Positions 1 through 8,884 of a DNA stretch of 19,900 nucleotides are shown here, piece by piece (positions within the stretch are counted from its first letter, which is position 1; each line of letters begins with the position of its first letter). The stretch comes from Porogramme epimiltina. Lineage: Eukaryota; Basidiomycota; Agaricomycetes; Polyporales; Polyporaceae. The notes beneath the pieces were generated by a model that was not told the DNA's origin, made no database searches, and was given only the letters and a program-made list of their open reading frames with translations. The stretch covers positions 1-19,900 of the forward strand of contig FTLJ01001389.1 of the NCBI GenBank assembly GCA_900155495.1. The letters are read 5' to 3'. The position numbers and the translations under genes are program-made.

Positions 1-2003
1 CCCATACCACCCCCCCCCATACCTCCTCCCATACCCCCGCCCATGCCGCCACCCATGCCGCCGAAGTCCCCGCCGGCCATGGGCGTCGCCGCGCTGCCCA
101 TGGGCATCATGCCCTGCATGCCGCCGCCCCCGGCGCCGCCCATACCGCCCATGCCGCCCATCGCGCCCATGCCCATGGTCATCATGGGCGACGCCTGGCC
201 CATCATGCGCTGGTAGAGCATCGACATCTGCTGCGGCCCGACGTTGCCCTGCGCGCCGCCGAAGCCCATCGCGCCCGCGCCCGCGCCGCCGGCCATGCCG
301 CCCGCGTTGCCGACGCTCGCGCCGCCGCTGGAGACGTCCGAGCCGCCCATGTACACGGCGCCGTTCCCGCCGTCGCGCGTGCTGCGCCCGCCGCCGGTGC
401 GGCCCGAGTCGCGCTGACTGCGGGGCTGGGCGACCTTGACTTCGATCTGGCACGCGCGGGAGGTGAGCGCCCGGCGTGTGTGTGAGGTGGGGGAGTGCGC
501 GGCGTACCTGCTTGTCGTCGAGGACGAGGTTGGGCTGGCCGACGAGCTGGTCGGTGTTGCTCGCGTCCTCGAAGGTGACGAACCCGAAGCCCTTGGAGCG
601 GCCGGACTCGCGGTCGACCATGACAGTGCAGTCGACGACCTTGCCGTACTGTCCGAAGAAGGCGCGCATAGAGTCGGACGTCGTCGCGTGCGAGAGGCCG
701 CCGACGAAGTAGCGCGTGTTGCGGAGGTGCTCTTCGCGCGGGATCGCGCGCTTGGGGTCGATCTGCGTAGTGCCGGGTCAACGGAGAGACGGGGCGAAGG
801 GAAGCAGGGGCGCGCACGGTCTTCCCGTCGAGAACGTGCTCGCGACACATGACCGCGTTCACAGATGACGGGTCCTTGAACGTCAGGAACGCGAAGCCGC
901 GCGAGCGGCCATCCTGGTCGCGCAATATAGTGCAGTCTTCGACCTCACCAAATGTTGTGAAATACTCTCTCAAGCCGTCTAGATGCCGGCGGAAGTGTTA
1001 GTTCACAGGGCCCGTAGAGCGGCGGGCTTTGACCATTACCATCTGTGGTGTCCCAGCTGAGGCCTCCGACAAACATCTTGCTGTAAAATGGAGATTGAAT
1101 TATGATCGAGGGGTTGAGTAACGTGCCGTAGCGTCGTATCGTGTTATCCATATGTCGTAGGCAGTGCCGTAGGGCGCCAGAGGGCGCGATATTCGAAGTC
1201 GTAGGAATGCCGTAAGGTTGTCGTACGCATAGACGTATGCGCAGGGGGGTCCAGACCGTGGCGGTACGTGCAGAGTCACAAGTAGGTGAGTTTGAGGAGG
1301 GTAGGAGATACCGAGCGACGTAAAAGGAGATTAGCACCGGTAAGGTAGGGACGGACAGCATGAGGTAGGTGCGGCACAGGGGAGACCCAAGTGAGAGCAG
1401 CAGGTGTGTACGGTCTGACTGTCAGTAGCGGGCGACGTATCGTCTCTACGAACAAAAGCAACGCAACGGGCGGTCGACTGCGGTAGTACGTAGCAGACAC
1501 TCGATGACGACACCATAGACATGCAGAGGGAGAAACGTGTTAAAAGGAGAGCACGATGCACTCACCCTTCATCCTTCATTTCTGACGGCCGAACAGCCCT
1601 GCGCCCATTGTCATCGTTTGACGATGAACCGGCGTCCCCCGCGGCAGAGCCATTGGCCTTGGTCGCGGGAGAGACCTGATAGGGCTGGCGCTCTTGCGCC
1701 GGTGTCTGCTTGTAAGCAGAGAACTGTTTCGCAACCTGAGCAGAGTACGAAAGTTCTGCAGACGGTTTTGGTGGTAGAGAGGCGTCCTTGGGGGCTGCTA
1801 CGGGCTTCTCCTCGCGCTTGGGCTCCTGGCGGGGCGCGGGTTTTTGCTCTGCTGCGGGCTCAGACGTGTCTTGTTGGGTTGAGCCTTCCTCGCGGGTCTC
1901 CTCGTTGTCCCCGTATAGGTCTGTGGAGAGGAGTGAGAAGGGCTGAGGACGCGACTGCGGGGCACACACCGTCGTAGAGGTCGCTGTCGAGGGAGCCGGG
2001 CAT
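1..2003 (-). CDS. HRP1: Two-RRM hnRNP RNA-binding protein, Hrp1/Nab4-like (3' end outside window)
   Basis: Exons on the minus strand, 5' to 3': 2003-1970, 1920-1566, 1080-1040, 978-818, 762-508 and 446 to the left edge; all phases agree. The start gives MPGSLDSDLYDD. Residues 1-130 are Pro/Glu/Lys-rich and look disordered. RRM1 (about 131-205) has RNP2 KMFVGGLSWDTTDD and RNP1 RGFAFLTF. The inter-RRM linker IDPKRAIPREE is a hallmark of the Hrp1/DAZAP1/musashi group. RRM2 (about 215-290) has RYFVGGLS and KGFGFVTF. The last visible exon encodes IEVKVAQPR and then a tail of repeated Gly and Met that is still open at position 1. In yeast, Hrp1 is the CF IB subunit for mRNA 3'-end cleavage/polyadenylation and shuttles between nucleus and cytoplasm; the same role here is inference. 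A different hnRNP of the same family is possible because the C-terminus is missing. The first intron after RRM1 begins on this strand is unusually long (485 nt). Confidence 0.9.
1081..1565 (-). other. Long intron (485 nt) with seven GCCGTA/GTCGTA repeats
   Basis: This intron lies just before the exon that opens RRM1. The donor is GTGAGT (minus strand, 1565-1560) and the acceptor is TTTTACAG (ending at 1081). Joining the exons gives DEG-KMFVGG in phase 2. Other introns of this gene are 49-61 nt. On the plus strand the hexamer G[CT]CGTA starts at 1125, 1133, 1154, 1166, 1198, 1209 and 1220; in the transcript these read TACGGC or TACGAC. I see no conserved protein segment inside the intron, but a small skipped exon cannot be excluded. 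Confidence 0.7.
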
Positions 2004-2413
2004 GATGGACGTTGGCGACGGTGGGGAGAGGGGAAGGAGCGGTGCGACGGGCGGGGCTCGGCCAGTTCACGCGCACGGGTCAGGCAGGCTGAGGTAAGCA
2101 ACAATAATCTCGTTTCGGAATATTTCAGGCACTCATCAGCCTATTCCTTTCGGCTTCCCGCGGCACCGGCTCCTCGTCGGCTTCAAAAGGGCGCATCCTC
2201 CCAAACAGCCTCAGCCGCTTCCTCGACTGCTCCTAAGCACGACGCCTCATAAAACGAGGCAAAGGGGCTCTTGCTCAATCCAGAGCGCTTTCAGTGAACC
2301 GCGCTCACGCGACCGCGGCTTCTCGAACTCATGCTCTCCTAGTAATACACCGCACAAAACAAGTACTAAGTTCGCCCTCCTTATTCCGTTCACCATATCA
2401 AGTCAGTACCTCT
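2004..2413. other. Intergenic region between GH3 3' end and RRM gene 5' end
   Basis: These 410 bp separate two minus-strand genes in tandem, so they must hold the 3' UTR of the GH3 gene and the promoter/5' UTR of the RNA-binding protein gene. The minus-strand sequence just before the start at 2003 is CT/CG-rich. I see no clear TATA box, RNA gene or repeat. Confidence 0.6.
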
Positions 2414-4647
2414 TCAACGGGCCGCGCTCATCTTCACAGGAACGACCCCCGTGACAGGCGCCTCCCCGTAGATCGCCGCCGCAGCCGCGCTCAACGCCGG
2501 AATTGTGAACTCGAACGTCGCAATCGCCGGCACGCCCAAGTCGCCCAACGCCAGGAGGTCATACGGCGCGCACGTCGACACCGCGACCATCTTCGCCGCG
2601 GCGCCGTCTCCCGCGGCCGCAACGACCTCGCGGAGGTACTCGACCTGCCACGCGCCCCGGTCGTGCCCGTTGCGCGTCGCGAACACCACCGAGCCCGCCG
2701 CGCGCAGGCGCTCCGCGAGTGCGGCGTCAATCATGTCGCCCGGGGCGTACACGACGTGCTCGACTGCGGGCGCCCGCCGCGCGAGGGCTTGCGCGAACGC
2801 CGCGTACGACGGGCCGACGGTGTTGCGCAGGCGGCCCGCGGCGTCGCGCAGCTCGCTCTCCGCGTCGTCCACGGCGCGGTTGAGCGCCTCCATGCGCGGC
2901 GTGAGGAGCACGACGGGGCCCGCGGCCGCGGAAAGCGGCGCGAACAGGCGCGAGTTAGGGAGGTGTGCGAGCGTCGCGGCGTACGCGCGCGCGCTGAAGA
3001 GGGCGTTCTGCGCCTGCAGGGCGGCGGCGTGCGGGGCGAGGAACGGGGCGAGGACGTCGTCCCACGTGCCGGCGAAGGTGTCCTTCATCGCTGCGATGCG
3101 CGCGCCGCTGTTCCTGAGTGCGTCCATGGACAGGGACCCGTTCTCGACGGCGGCGTAGGTGGCCTCGACGGCCCCGACGTGGCGCTTGAATGTGTGGCAG
3201 ATCATGACGACGTCCGCGCCGGCCTGTAGAGACAGCACCGCGCCGCCCTCGGAGCCGTACGTCTCGGCGACGGCTTCCATTTCGAGGCAGTCGGTGACAA
3301 CGACGCCCTGGAAGCCCATCTCCTCGCGGAGGAGGTCCGTGGTGATCGCGCGCGAGAGCGAGCAGGGCGTGTCGTCCCCAGTGACGAGGGGGAGCGCCAT
3401 GTGCCCGGTCATGATGCTCGCGATACCGTCGTCGACGAGTGCGCGAAAAGGTACGAGCTCTGTGGCTGAGAGCGCAGACTTGTCGACTAGGATGCGCGGC
3501 AGGCTGAGGTGCGAGTCGACGTGGGTGTTGCCGTGGCCTGGGAAGTGCTTCGCGGAGGGCGCGACCTTCTGGGAGGTATGGGCACGGCTGACTGCTTGTA
3601 CGTAGCGCGCTGCAGTGGCGGGATCTACGCGCGGGGAGAAGGGGTGAGTAACATAACATTGCCTCACGCTTAGTTGAACACAAACCATCGCTGTATGACC
3701 GGACGCCTGGTGGCAAATTAGTAGGCACTCGATGTGAGGAGGAAATTCACTCGCCAATGACGGGATTTCTAGGGTCGCTGTTCACATCAGCAACGGGGCT
3801 GTAGCTGATACCCAAGTTCAAAGGACGCTCGGTAATATAATAAAGTTCGCGGATGACTCACACCCAGTTGATTCCTGCCGCCTTGAGCTCCTTCGCTGTA
3901 GCGGTGGTAACCTCAGCGGCTAGTTCAGGCGACCCAGATGCCGCCAGGGCCATGGCGCCTGGACTGCCCAGGATGCCGTTTGTTTCGATTTAGGACATGC
4001 ATTTAGGATAAGCTTACAATTGTGTGCCCGCATTGGGGATGCTGAATGCAGAGACAAGACCTGACAATGCATCAGTCGGCTGATCCCAACACCAAACAAT
4101 TGGATATGAGTTCGTCGTCTGCAGTGGTGCAGAGAAAAGACGATCAAGGAGGCATCCCCTTGCCTCCTTTCCAGGGACGACCGAACCGAGCCCCCTGTAG
4201 CTCTTACGGAGACTGCTGCGCTCACCATTCTCTTGGTCGATGCCGATCATAAGCGGTCGCTCGTGTCCCGCCTCTTTCGCAAGCGACTGGAGCTCGGTAG
4301 TGATGGCATGGACCTGGGCGATGTCTGATGGGGTGATTGAGCCTCCCGAGGATCAAGCGTGAGTATGATGAGCGACCGGGACGCACTCTGTACATTGCGT
4401 TTGAACAGGATTACATGCCTACGGAGAACGCGGTTAGAGTCGATGGTCGAGCAAAGATGAGCTCGGAACGTGCCCAAGGTGATAATCCTTGATGAGCGTT
4501 TTAATGTCATCGCTGGCTTTGTGGCCATGGAAGCCGAAGACGAAGTGCTACAAAGCCATGGTGTATCACGGCCGCGGTGCGGGCAGTTGGGCTGGGCCTT
4601 CTTACCTGGCCGATCTCGCGCTTGTCCGCCTCGGTCAAGGAGGGCAT
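2414..4647 (-). CDS. Glycoside hydrolase family 3, NagZ-type beta-N-acetylhexosaminidase
   Basis: Nine minus-strand exons: 4647-4606, 4547-4474, 4418-4387, 4324-4226, 4060-4018, 3963-3862, 3804-3755, 3706-3686 and 3624-2414, giving 557 residues. The start MPSLTEADKREIGQ leads into HFVFGFHGH without a signal peptide, so a cytosolic enzyme is expected. Family landmarks in order: ILFKRN, IGIDQENG, QFPGAMAL, INWVYSPVADVNSDPRN, GVRSYSDD, KHFPGHGNTHVDSH (180-193) and VVVTDCLEMEAV. In NagZ enzymes the Asp/His of the DSH motif (D191, H193) is the acid/base dyad and the Asp of the TD motif (D266) is the nucleophile; both are intact. The remainder (about 330-557) is a C-terminal domain ending in VPVKMSAAR. 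The family cleaves terminal beta-linked N-acetylglucosamine; the substrate here (chitin or glycan breakdown products) is inference. Two introns need GC-AG splicing and one exon is only 21 nt. Transcribed away from the LSB5-like gene across 597 bp. Confidence 0.92.
3686..3706 (-). other. 21-nt microexon of the GH3 gene
   Basis: The exon encodes most of GVRSYSDD, the conserved segment after NPVIG in NagZ-type GH3 enzymes. It is flanked by acceptor CCACCAG and donor GTTTGT, and its length (2+18+1) keeps the phase between exons 7 and 9. Skipping it keeps the frame but removes seven residues of a conserved active-site-side loop. Confidence 0.85.
3707..3754 (-). other. GC-AG intron in the GH3 gene (48 nt)
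   Basis: On the minus strand the exon ends ATTG and the intron begins GCGAGTG, ending CCACCAG. Only a GC donor joins NPVIG to VRSYSDD in phase; the nearby GT (GA then GTGAAT) puts the next exon in the wrong frame. GCGAGT is a good donor apart from position +2. A branch-like CTAAT lies 15-20 nt before the acceptor. Confidence 0.82.
4419..4473 (-). other. GC-AG intron in the GH3 gene (55 nt)
   Basis: On the minus strand the exon ends CTTGG and the intron begins GCACGT, ending CCGTAG, with a CTCTAAC branch site. The splice gives IKDYHLG joined to HVILFKRN, the right length for the family. The only nearby GT (after GGGCAC) leaves phase 0 and misreads the next exon, so the GC donor is required by this model. 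Confidence 0.78.
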
Positions 4648-5244
4648 CGTGGCCGTCGAACAGGCGTTTGGGAATTATTCGTGCGCCTGGATCGGAGGCC
4701 CGCGAATTGAAGGGCGCGCTCGGGCGGTGAAGAAGCGAGACATACCTGGGGGGTATGAAACCGAGATTTGCGGACGTTGGGGCGGCGCGCTGTGCAGACA
4801 AGCGATGTCATGGGCCGTGGGGCTAGTCGCCGCCGTGCCGCCGTGTTACGGCACGGTCCGAGAAGGAGTGTGGGCGACTGCTGGCTCAACCTGGGCATGG
4901 CCAAAGCCCGACTCAAAGGGCCGTCCCTTCCTGGCGAGGGTGGCGTCATGTGCCTGGCGTGGGTGCGTTGTCTGGCTCGGGCGTCGGGGAGAGTGTGCGG
5001 CCTGGTGCGATGGGACGCTGACGAGGCGCCGACAAGTACAAGGGTGTTGTGACTGGGATTGATGGGAATCAGGACATGCTCTCGAGTGTCGCCGGCTGCG
5101 TCGAGCTCGTTTCATAAAGCGCGGGCGCGGGCGCTGGGGCCGACGCCGGCCACGTGGGGGCGCACTCCTCCTGGGCACACACAGCCTCTGCATCTGTTCA
5201 TCGTACACCACGATCCCCTCCTCCCCTCCCCGCCGTCGCTCGCG
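4648..5244. promoter_or_regulatory. Divergent intergenic region, GH3 and LSB5-like genes
   Basis: These 597 bp separate two start codons facing away from each other, so they hold both promoters and 5' UTRs. The last roughly 40 bp before 5245 are CT-rich, as in many fungal leaders. A weak TATA-like CATAAAG lies near 5114, about 130 bp before the LSB5-like start. Several overlapping open frames on both strands show no recognisable domain or splice structure. Confidence 0.6.
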
Positions 5245-8200
5245 ATGAAGAAGCTCTTTGGAAGAGACAAGCCCAAGGCCGTCAAGGTCACCCCGGGCCA
5301 CCGCGACGACGTCCCCGACCTCGCAGACGTGAGATCCATTTCCCCGCACCCTCCAAGCCCACTCCCCGTCCACTCACCCGTCATTTCCCCCTAGAACCCA
5401 CACCACCCCGCCCACAGACACGACAGGGTCCAGTCCAGCTCAGACGATACCTGGGACCTCATCAACGCTGCGGACCCCCCATTACAACCCCTACGACCAC
5501 CCAACCTAGCCGCGTCCCAGACATCCTCTCTTACCTCCATCAACCGTGCCAGCTCCCCCGTCCCTAGCCCACAACCACGATCTAACTCTCCATTTAACAC
5601 GAGCGTACCCCTACCACCCTCGCAGCAGACGCCAAAGGCCAACCACACGCACAAGGAGCGCGACCAGCCACAAATACTCCGAAAGAAGGGTCCTGCTGCA
5701 CCAAATTCATTTGCCGCGGTCGGAATCCTCAACTCTCTTAATCCTTCACACTTGGAGCACGTAGACTCTCGAGATCCGTCAGACGATGGTTTCACGGACT
5801 CATCTCATAGAGGAGATGAGAAGGAGAGGAAGGAAAAGCGGCCATTCTGGGATCGCTCAGGTAACAAAGACAAGGAGCGGGAGAAGGAGAGGGAAAGGGA
5901 GCGAGAACGCGACCGGGACCGGGAGAGAGAACACCGTCCGAGGACGCAGGAGCAGAAGGAAAGGAGAGAAGACGGTATACCCGCAGAGCTAACACGATTA
6001 CTGGGTACGTCCGTTCCTAGTGTTCTCAGTGGCGAGAAACGGCGCCGACCGCGCGCGACTGTCAGGTTATTTATTTGCGACATCTTCGGAGGATTGGTCC
6101 TTGGTACTCGAGGTGTGTGACAGGGTCTCCTCGAGTGAGGAGAATGCGAAGGAGGCGGCGAAGGCTCTGAGGCGTGAATTCAAGTGCGTACATCGTCTGT
6201 CTCCTCCCTGTATGCCCGTTCACGTTGGTATTTAGGGGTGGTGAACCACCAACCCAGCTCTCGGCGGCGCGGCTTTGGGCGATCATGCTACGCAATTGCT
6301 CGCTTTCCTTCGTGAAGCAGTGTACATCGCGCAAGTTCCTGGACGCTCTCGAGGAGGTTCTGAAATCAAAATCCACTGCTCCTGTGGTGCGCGAACGGCT
6401 GATCGCCGTCCTTGCTGCGGCTTCGTATGCGAGCGACTCAGGTGCGGCCTAGTTCGCGTCTTGCGCCTGTTCCCGGGTTGACGAGTGGTCAACTTCTATT
6501 CTAGAATCTGGCTTCAGACATCTCTGGCGTAAAGTCAAGAAGGATGACCAGCCAGACGACGGTATACCGTTTGACACGGACGATGCGATGTTCTATCCTG
6601 CGACCCCAAGGCACTCGATCGGTCCGAACACGCTATCGCCTCCTCACCTCGACAACTTACACCCTCAATCTATTCAACATGGGCAACACCACCGCAACTC
6701 TCACCAAACACAACAACAGCCCCCACCACAATTGCATCAACCCCAACCCCAGCGTCCACCCGCCACGGTAAGCCTTACCATTCTGTGCTCAAGACTTCGA
6801 TATTCTGATGGAAGCTAACCGCAGGCTACGCCTGGCAAGACGAGATCATCCCGGAATCGTGTCATTCCCCCCGAAGAAGACATCCGACGGTTGTTCCAAG
6901 AATGCAAGGTCGGGCGAGGGAATGCCAACCTGCTGTCCGAGGCTCTCGCGTATGCGAAACCGGAGGACCTGAAGAGCAAGGACATCATCAAGGTGAGCGG
7001 CGGCTCCGCTCGACATGGAGGCTTATCTAACCACACGTGCAGGAGTTTTACGCTCGCTGTCGCGCTTCCCAGGAACTGATCTCCGCTCAAATACCTTGGG
7101 CGTTCGCACAAGCCGAGCGGTCGCGAGAAGCCGCAGCAGCGAAAGCGGCGGAGGGAAAACCTCCAAGAGACGGTCGGCATTCCGCTGAGCGGGACAGAGA
7201 CCGGCCCCCTTCTAGTCCCAAGAAGGACAAGGATTCAGACCACCAGACAACGGAGGAGAGGCTCCTCGCCGCCATCCTAGCATCTAACGAGGACTTGTTG
7301 GAAGCTCTCAGGCTGTACGATGACCTCGAACGTGTTGGCATCGAGCGTGACGCGGAGGAGCGAAGCAAGCGAGATATCCGAATGGATCGTACAGTGAGTA
7401 CCTCAGTTTCTGTTCATCAGGTTTCGGCACTGACATTTGTGTACCCAGCGTCTGAGGTACGACGAAACCAACAATACCTACCTCGAACCGGGGGAAGCAA
7501 ATCCCGGTGGCGCATCTTCCTCGCGTACCCCTTCTCCGCCTCCCTCGACATCTCCCTCTCCTGCGCCTTCATTGGTCGTCACGTCGTCCAACGGACACGT
7601 CAATGCGGCCCAACCAGCGCAACCAGCGCCGACACGCCCGCATCACAACAACGTGCAGCACAACAACATCCACCAACCCACTCCGCAACCTGCAGCCCAG
7701 TCCCTTGCGCCTCCCCCACACGCGCCCCACGGCCCCCGCCTCCCGACACATCGGTCGAACACTCCTTCGCCCGAGCGCCCCCTGGTGCATCTTGTCCCGC
7801 GTACGTCCATAGACAGTACGCACGGGCCCTCTACAGCCCAGCCGGGCAGCAAGCTTCGGCAGGACAGCAGCTCGGAGTGGTCGGAGGTGGAAGACGATTG
7901 CAAGACGCCGGTGCGGCCCAGCGCGAAGGCGCTCGGGAAGCGCAAGGTGGTCGAGCCGCCCGACGGCGAACGTAAGTGCCCCTTGTGCGCGCGCGATGCG
8001 CCCGGACCACATCGACTGATCGCGTCCCCCTTTTTTCTCCCTTCTCCCGCAGGCCCCTTCGACCCGGACGACATATTCTACGAACAGAGCAACGAGTCGA
8101 CTCGGCAGTCGGAGGAATCGGACTCGGACGAGTCGCGCGCGCGGAATCCGTGGCACCGCCCGGTGCACTACGTGTACGACGCGGCGGCGGAGCGGACGCA

Positions 8201-8258
8201 GCAGCGCATCCGAGAGGGGCGGCTCGCCGCCGCGGCGCTCGTCGGTGGGGTGCACTAG
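5245..8258 (+). CDS. LSB5: VHS-GAT domain protein, Lsb5-like
   Basis: Nine exons: 5245-5328, 5395-6004, 6066-6183, 6236-6441, 6505-6767, 6825-6992, 7043-7393, 7449-7971 and 8053-8258, giving 842 residues. Residues 1-215 are disordered (MKKLFGRDKPK start, Ser/Pro-rich stretch, then a Lys/Glu/Arg/Asp repeat). A VHS domain follows at about 217-340, with SSEDWSLVLEVCDRVSS, ARLWAIMLRNC and VRERLIAVLAAASYAS. After a Gln/His/Pro-rich linker comes a GAT-like helical region (about 440-600) with KPEDLKSKDIIKEFYARC and ASNEDLLEALRLYDDLERV. The tail is Pro-rich and ends ALVGGVH. Yeast Lsb5 binds Las17, ubiquitin and Arf3 and links actin to endocytosis; the role here is inferred from domain order. The protein is far longer than yeast Lsb5 (about 350 residues), through N- and C-terminal extensions. 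A GGA or Tom1-like adaptor is less likely because I see no gamma-ear domain. Confidence 0.88.
5866..5933 (+). repeat. Purine-rich tract encoding a Lys/Glu/Arg/Asp repeat
   Basis: About 68 nt of imperfect GAG/AAG/CGN/GAC codons inside exon 2 of the LSB5-like gene encode alternating acidic and basic residues (for example REKERERERERDRDRERE). It is a low-complexity coding repeat just before the VHS domain, probably a flexible charged helix or linker. Confidence 0.8.
7972..8052 (+). other. Last intron of the LSB5-like gene, in frame and stop-free
   Basis: The intron (81 nt) starts GTAAGT and ends CTCCCGCAG. Removal joins PPDGE-R-PFDPDDIFY. The length is a multiple of three and contains no stop in frame, so retention would insert 27 residues including CPLCARD without breaking the protein. 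Strong splice sites make removal the default. Confidence 0.75.
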
Positions 8259-8884
8259 TGTGCCCGGCCCCTTGGCCCCTGTCTGGCTTTGCTGCGTCGG
8301 CGCCGTACTTGCTGCTCGTGCCGCGCTATGCGGCGACATGCGTTTATGACTATGCGGCTGCTTGCTTTCTCTCATGTCGTCTCATCACACCATCATCATC
8401 ATGCACATGCTCTGCGGGGGAATTTGGCTTCACGACGTTGTGTTACATACTTACCATACTCATATCACATCGGGCACTTTACTTGTATACATCATGGTCC
8501 GTTGCGGAGGCGCGATCGGCTGTCGTTGATGCTGTACAGCCGGTGGCCCAGCAATGCGATAGAGGAGGAGAGGAGTCGAACAGGAGAGGATGTACACTAT
8601 AACTATCAATCTCCGGACCCTGGCGATTAATTAGACGACCAAGTAATTTTATTGTGTTTGTTCGTGTTACTGTACATCATCAGTTGTATGGCGATGCCTC
8701 TGTTGGACGAAGCTGAGTGGTGAGTGGGCATTCGGAGATAATTCCCGTGCACAGAGCGCTGCGGGTCGAGCGGGCCGCAAGCCCGATACGGTGTTTCGGG
8801 GACACGGCAGGGCTCTCAGGCTTGCACCGGACGACCACCACACATAAACACAGCCGTGTCTAGCCTAAGACAGCCCCAACCAAG
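8259..8884. other. Intergenic region between LSB5-like and DUF89 genes
   Basis: These 626 bp hold the 3' UTR of the upstream gene and the promoter of the next, both on the plus strand. There is a short CAT-repeat near 8390-8403 and an AT-richer stretch (AATTTTATTG near 8645) that may belong to the 3' end region. A TATA-like CATAAAC lies near 8843, about 40 bp before the next start codon. No gene is supported. Confidence 0.55.

Noticed and set aside
436..852. Plus-strand open frame opposite the RRM exons
   Set aside because: It overlaps RRM1/RRM2 exons and introns on the opposite strand and has no recognisable domain; the RRM motifs on the minus strand explain this DNA.
2294..3229. Plus-strand open frame of 311 codons antisense to the GH3 gene
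   Set aside because: It lies opposite the long GH3 exon, is Arg-rich and has no domain. It is a shadow of GC-rich codon bias on the other strand.
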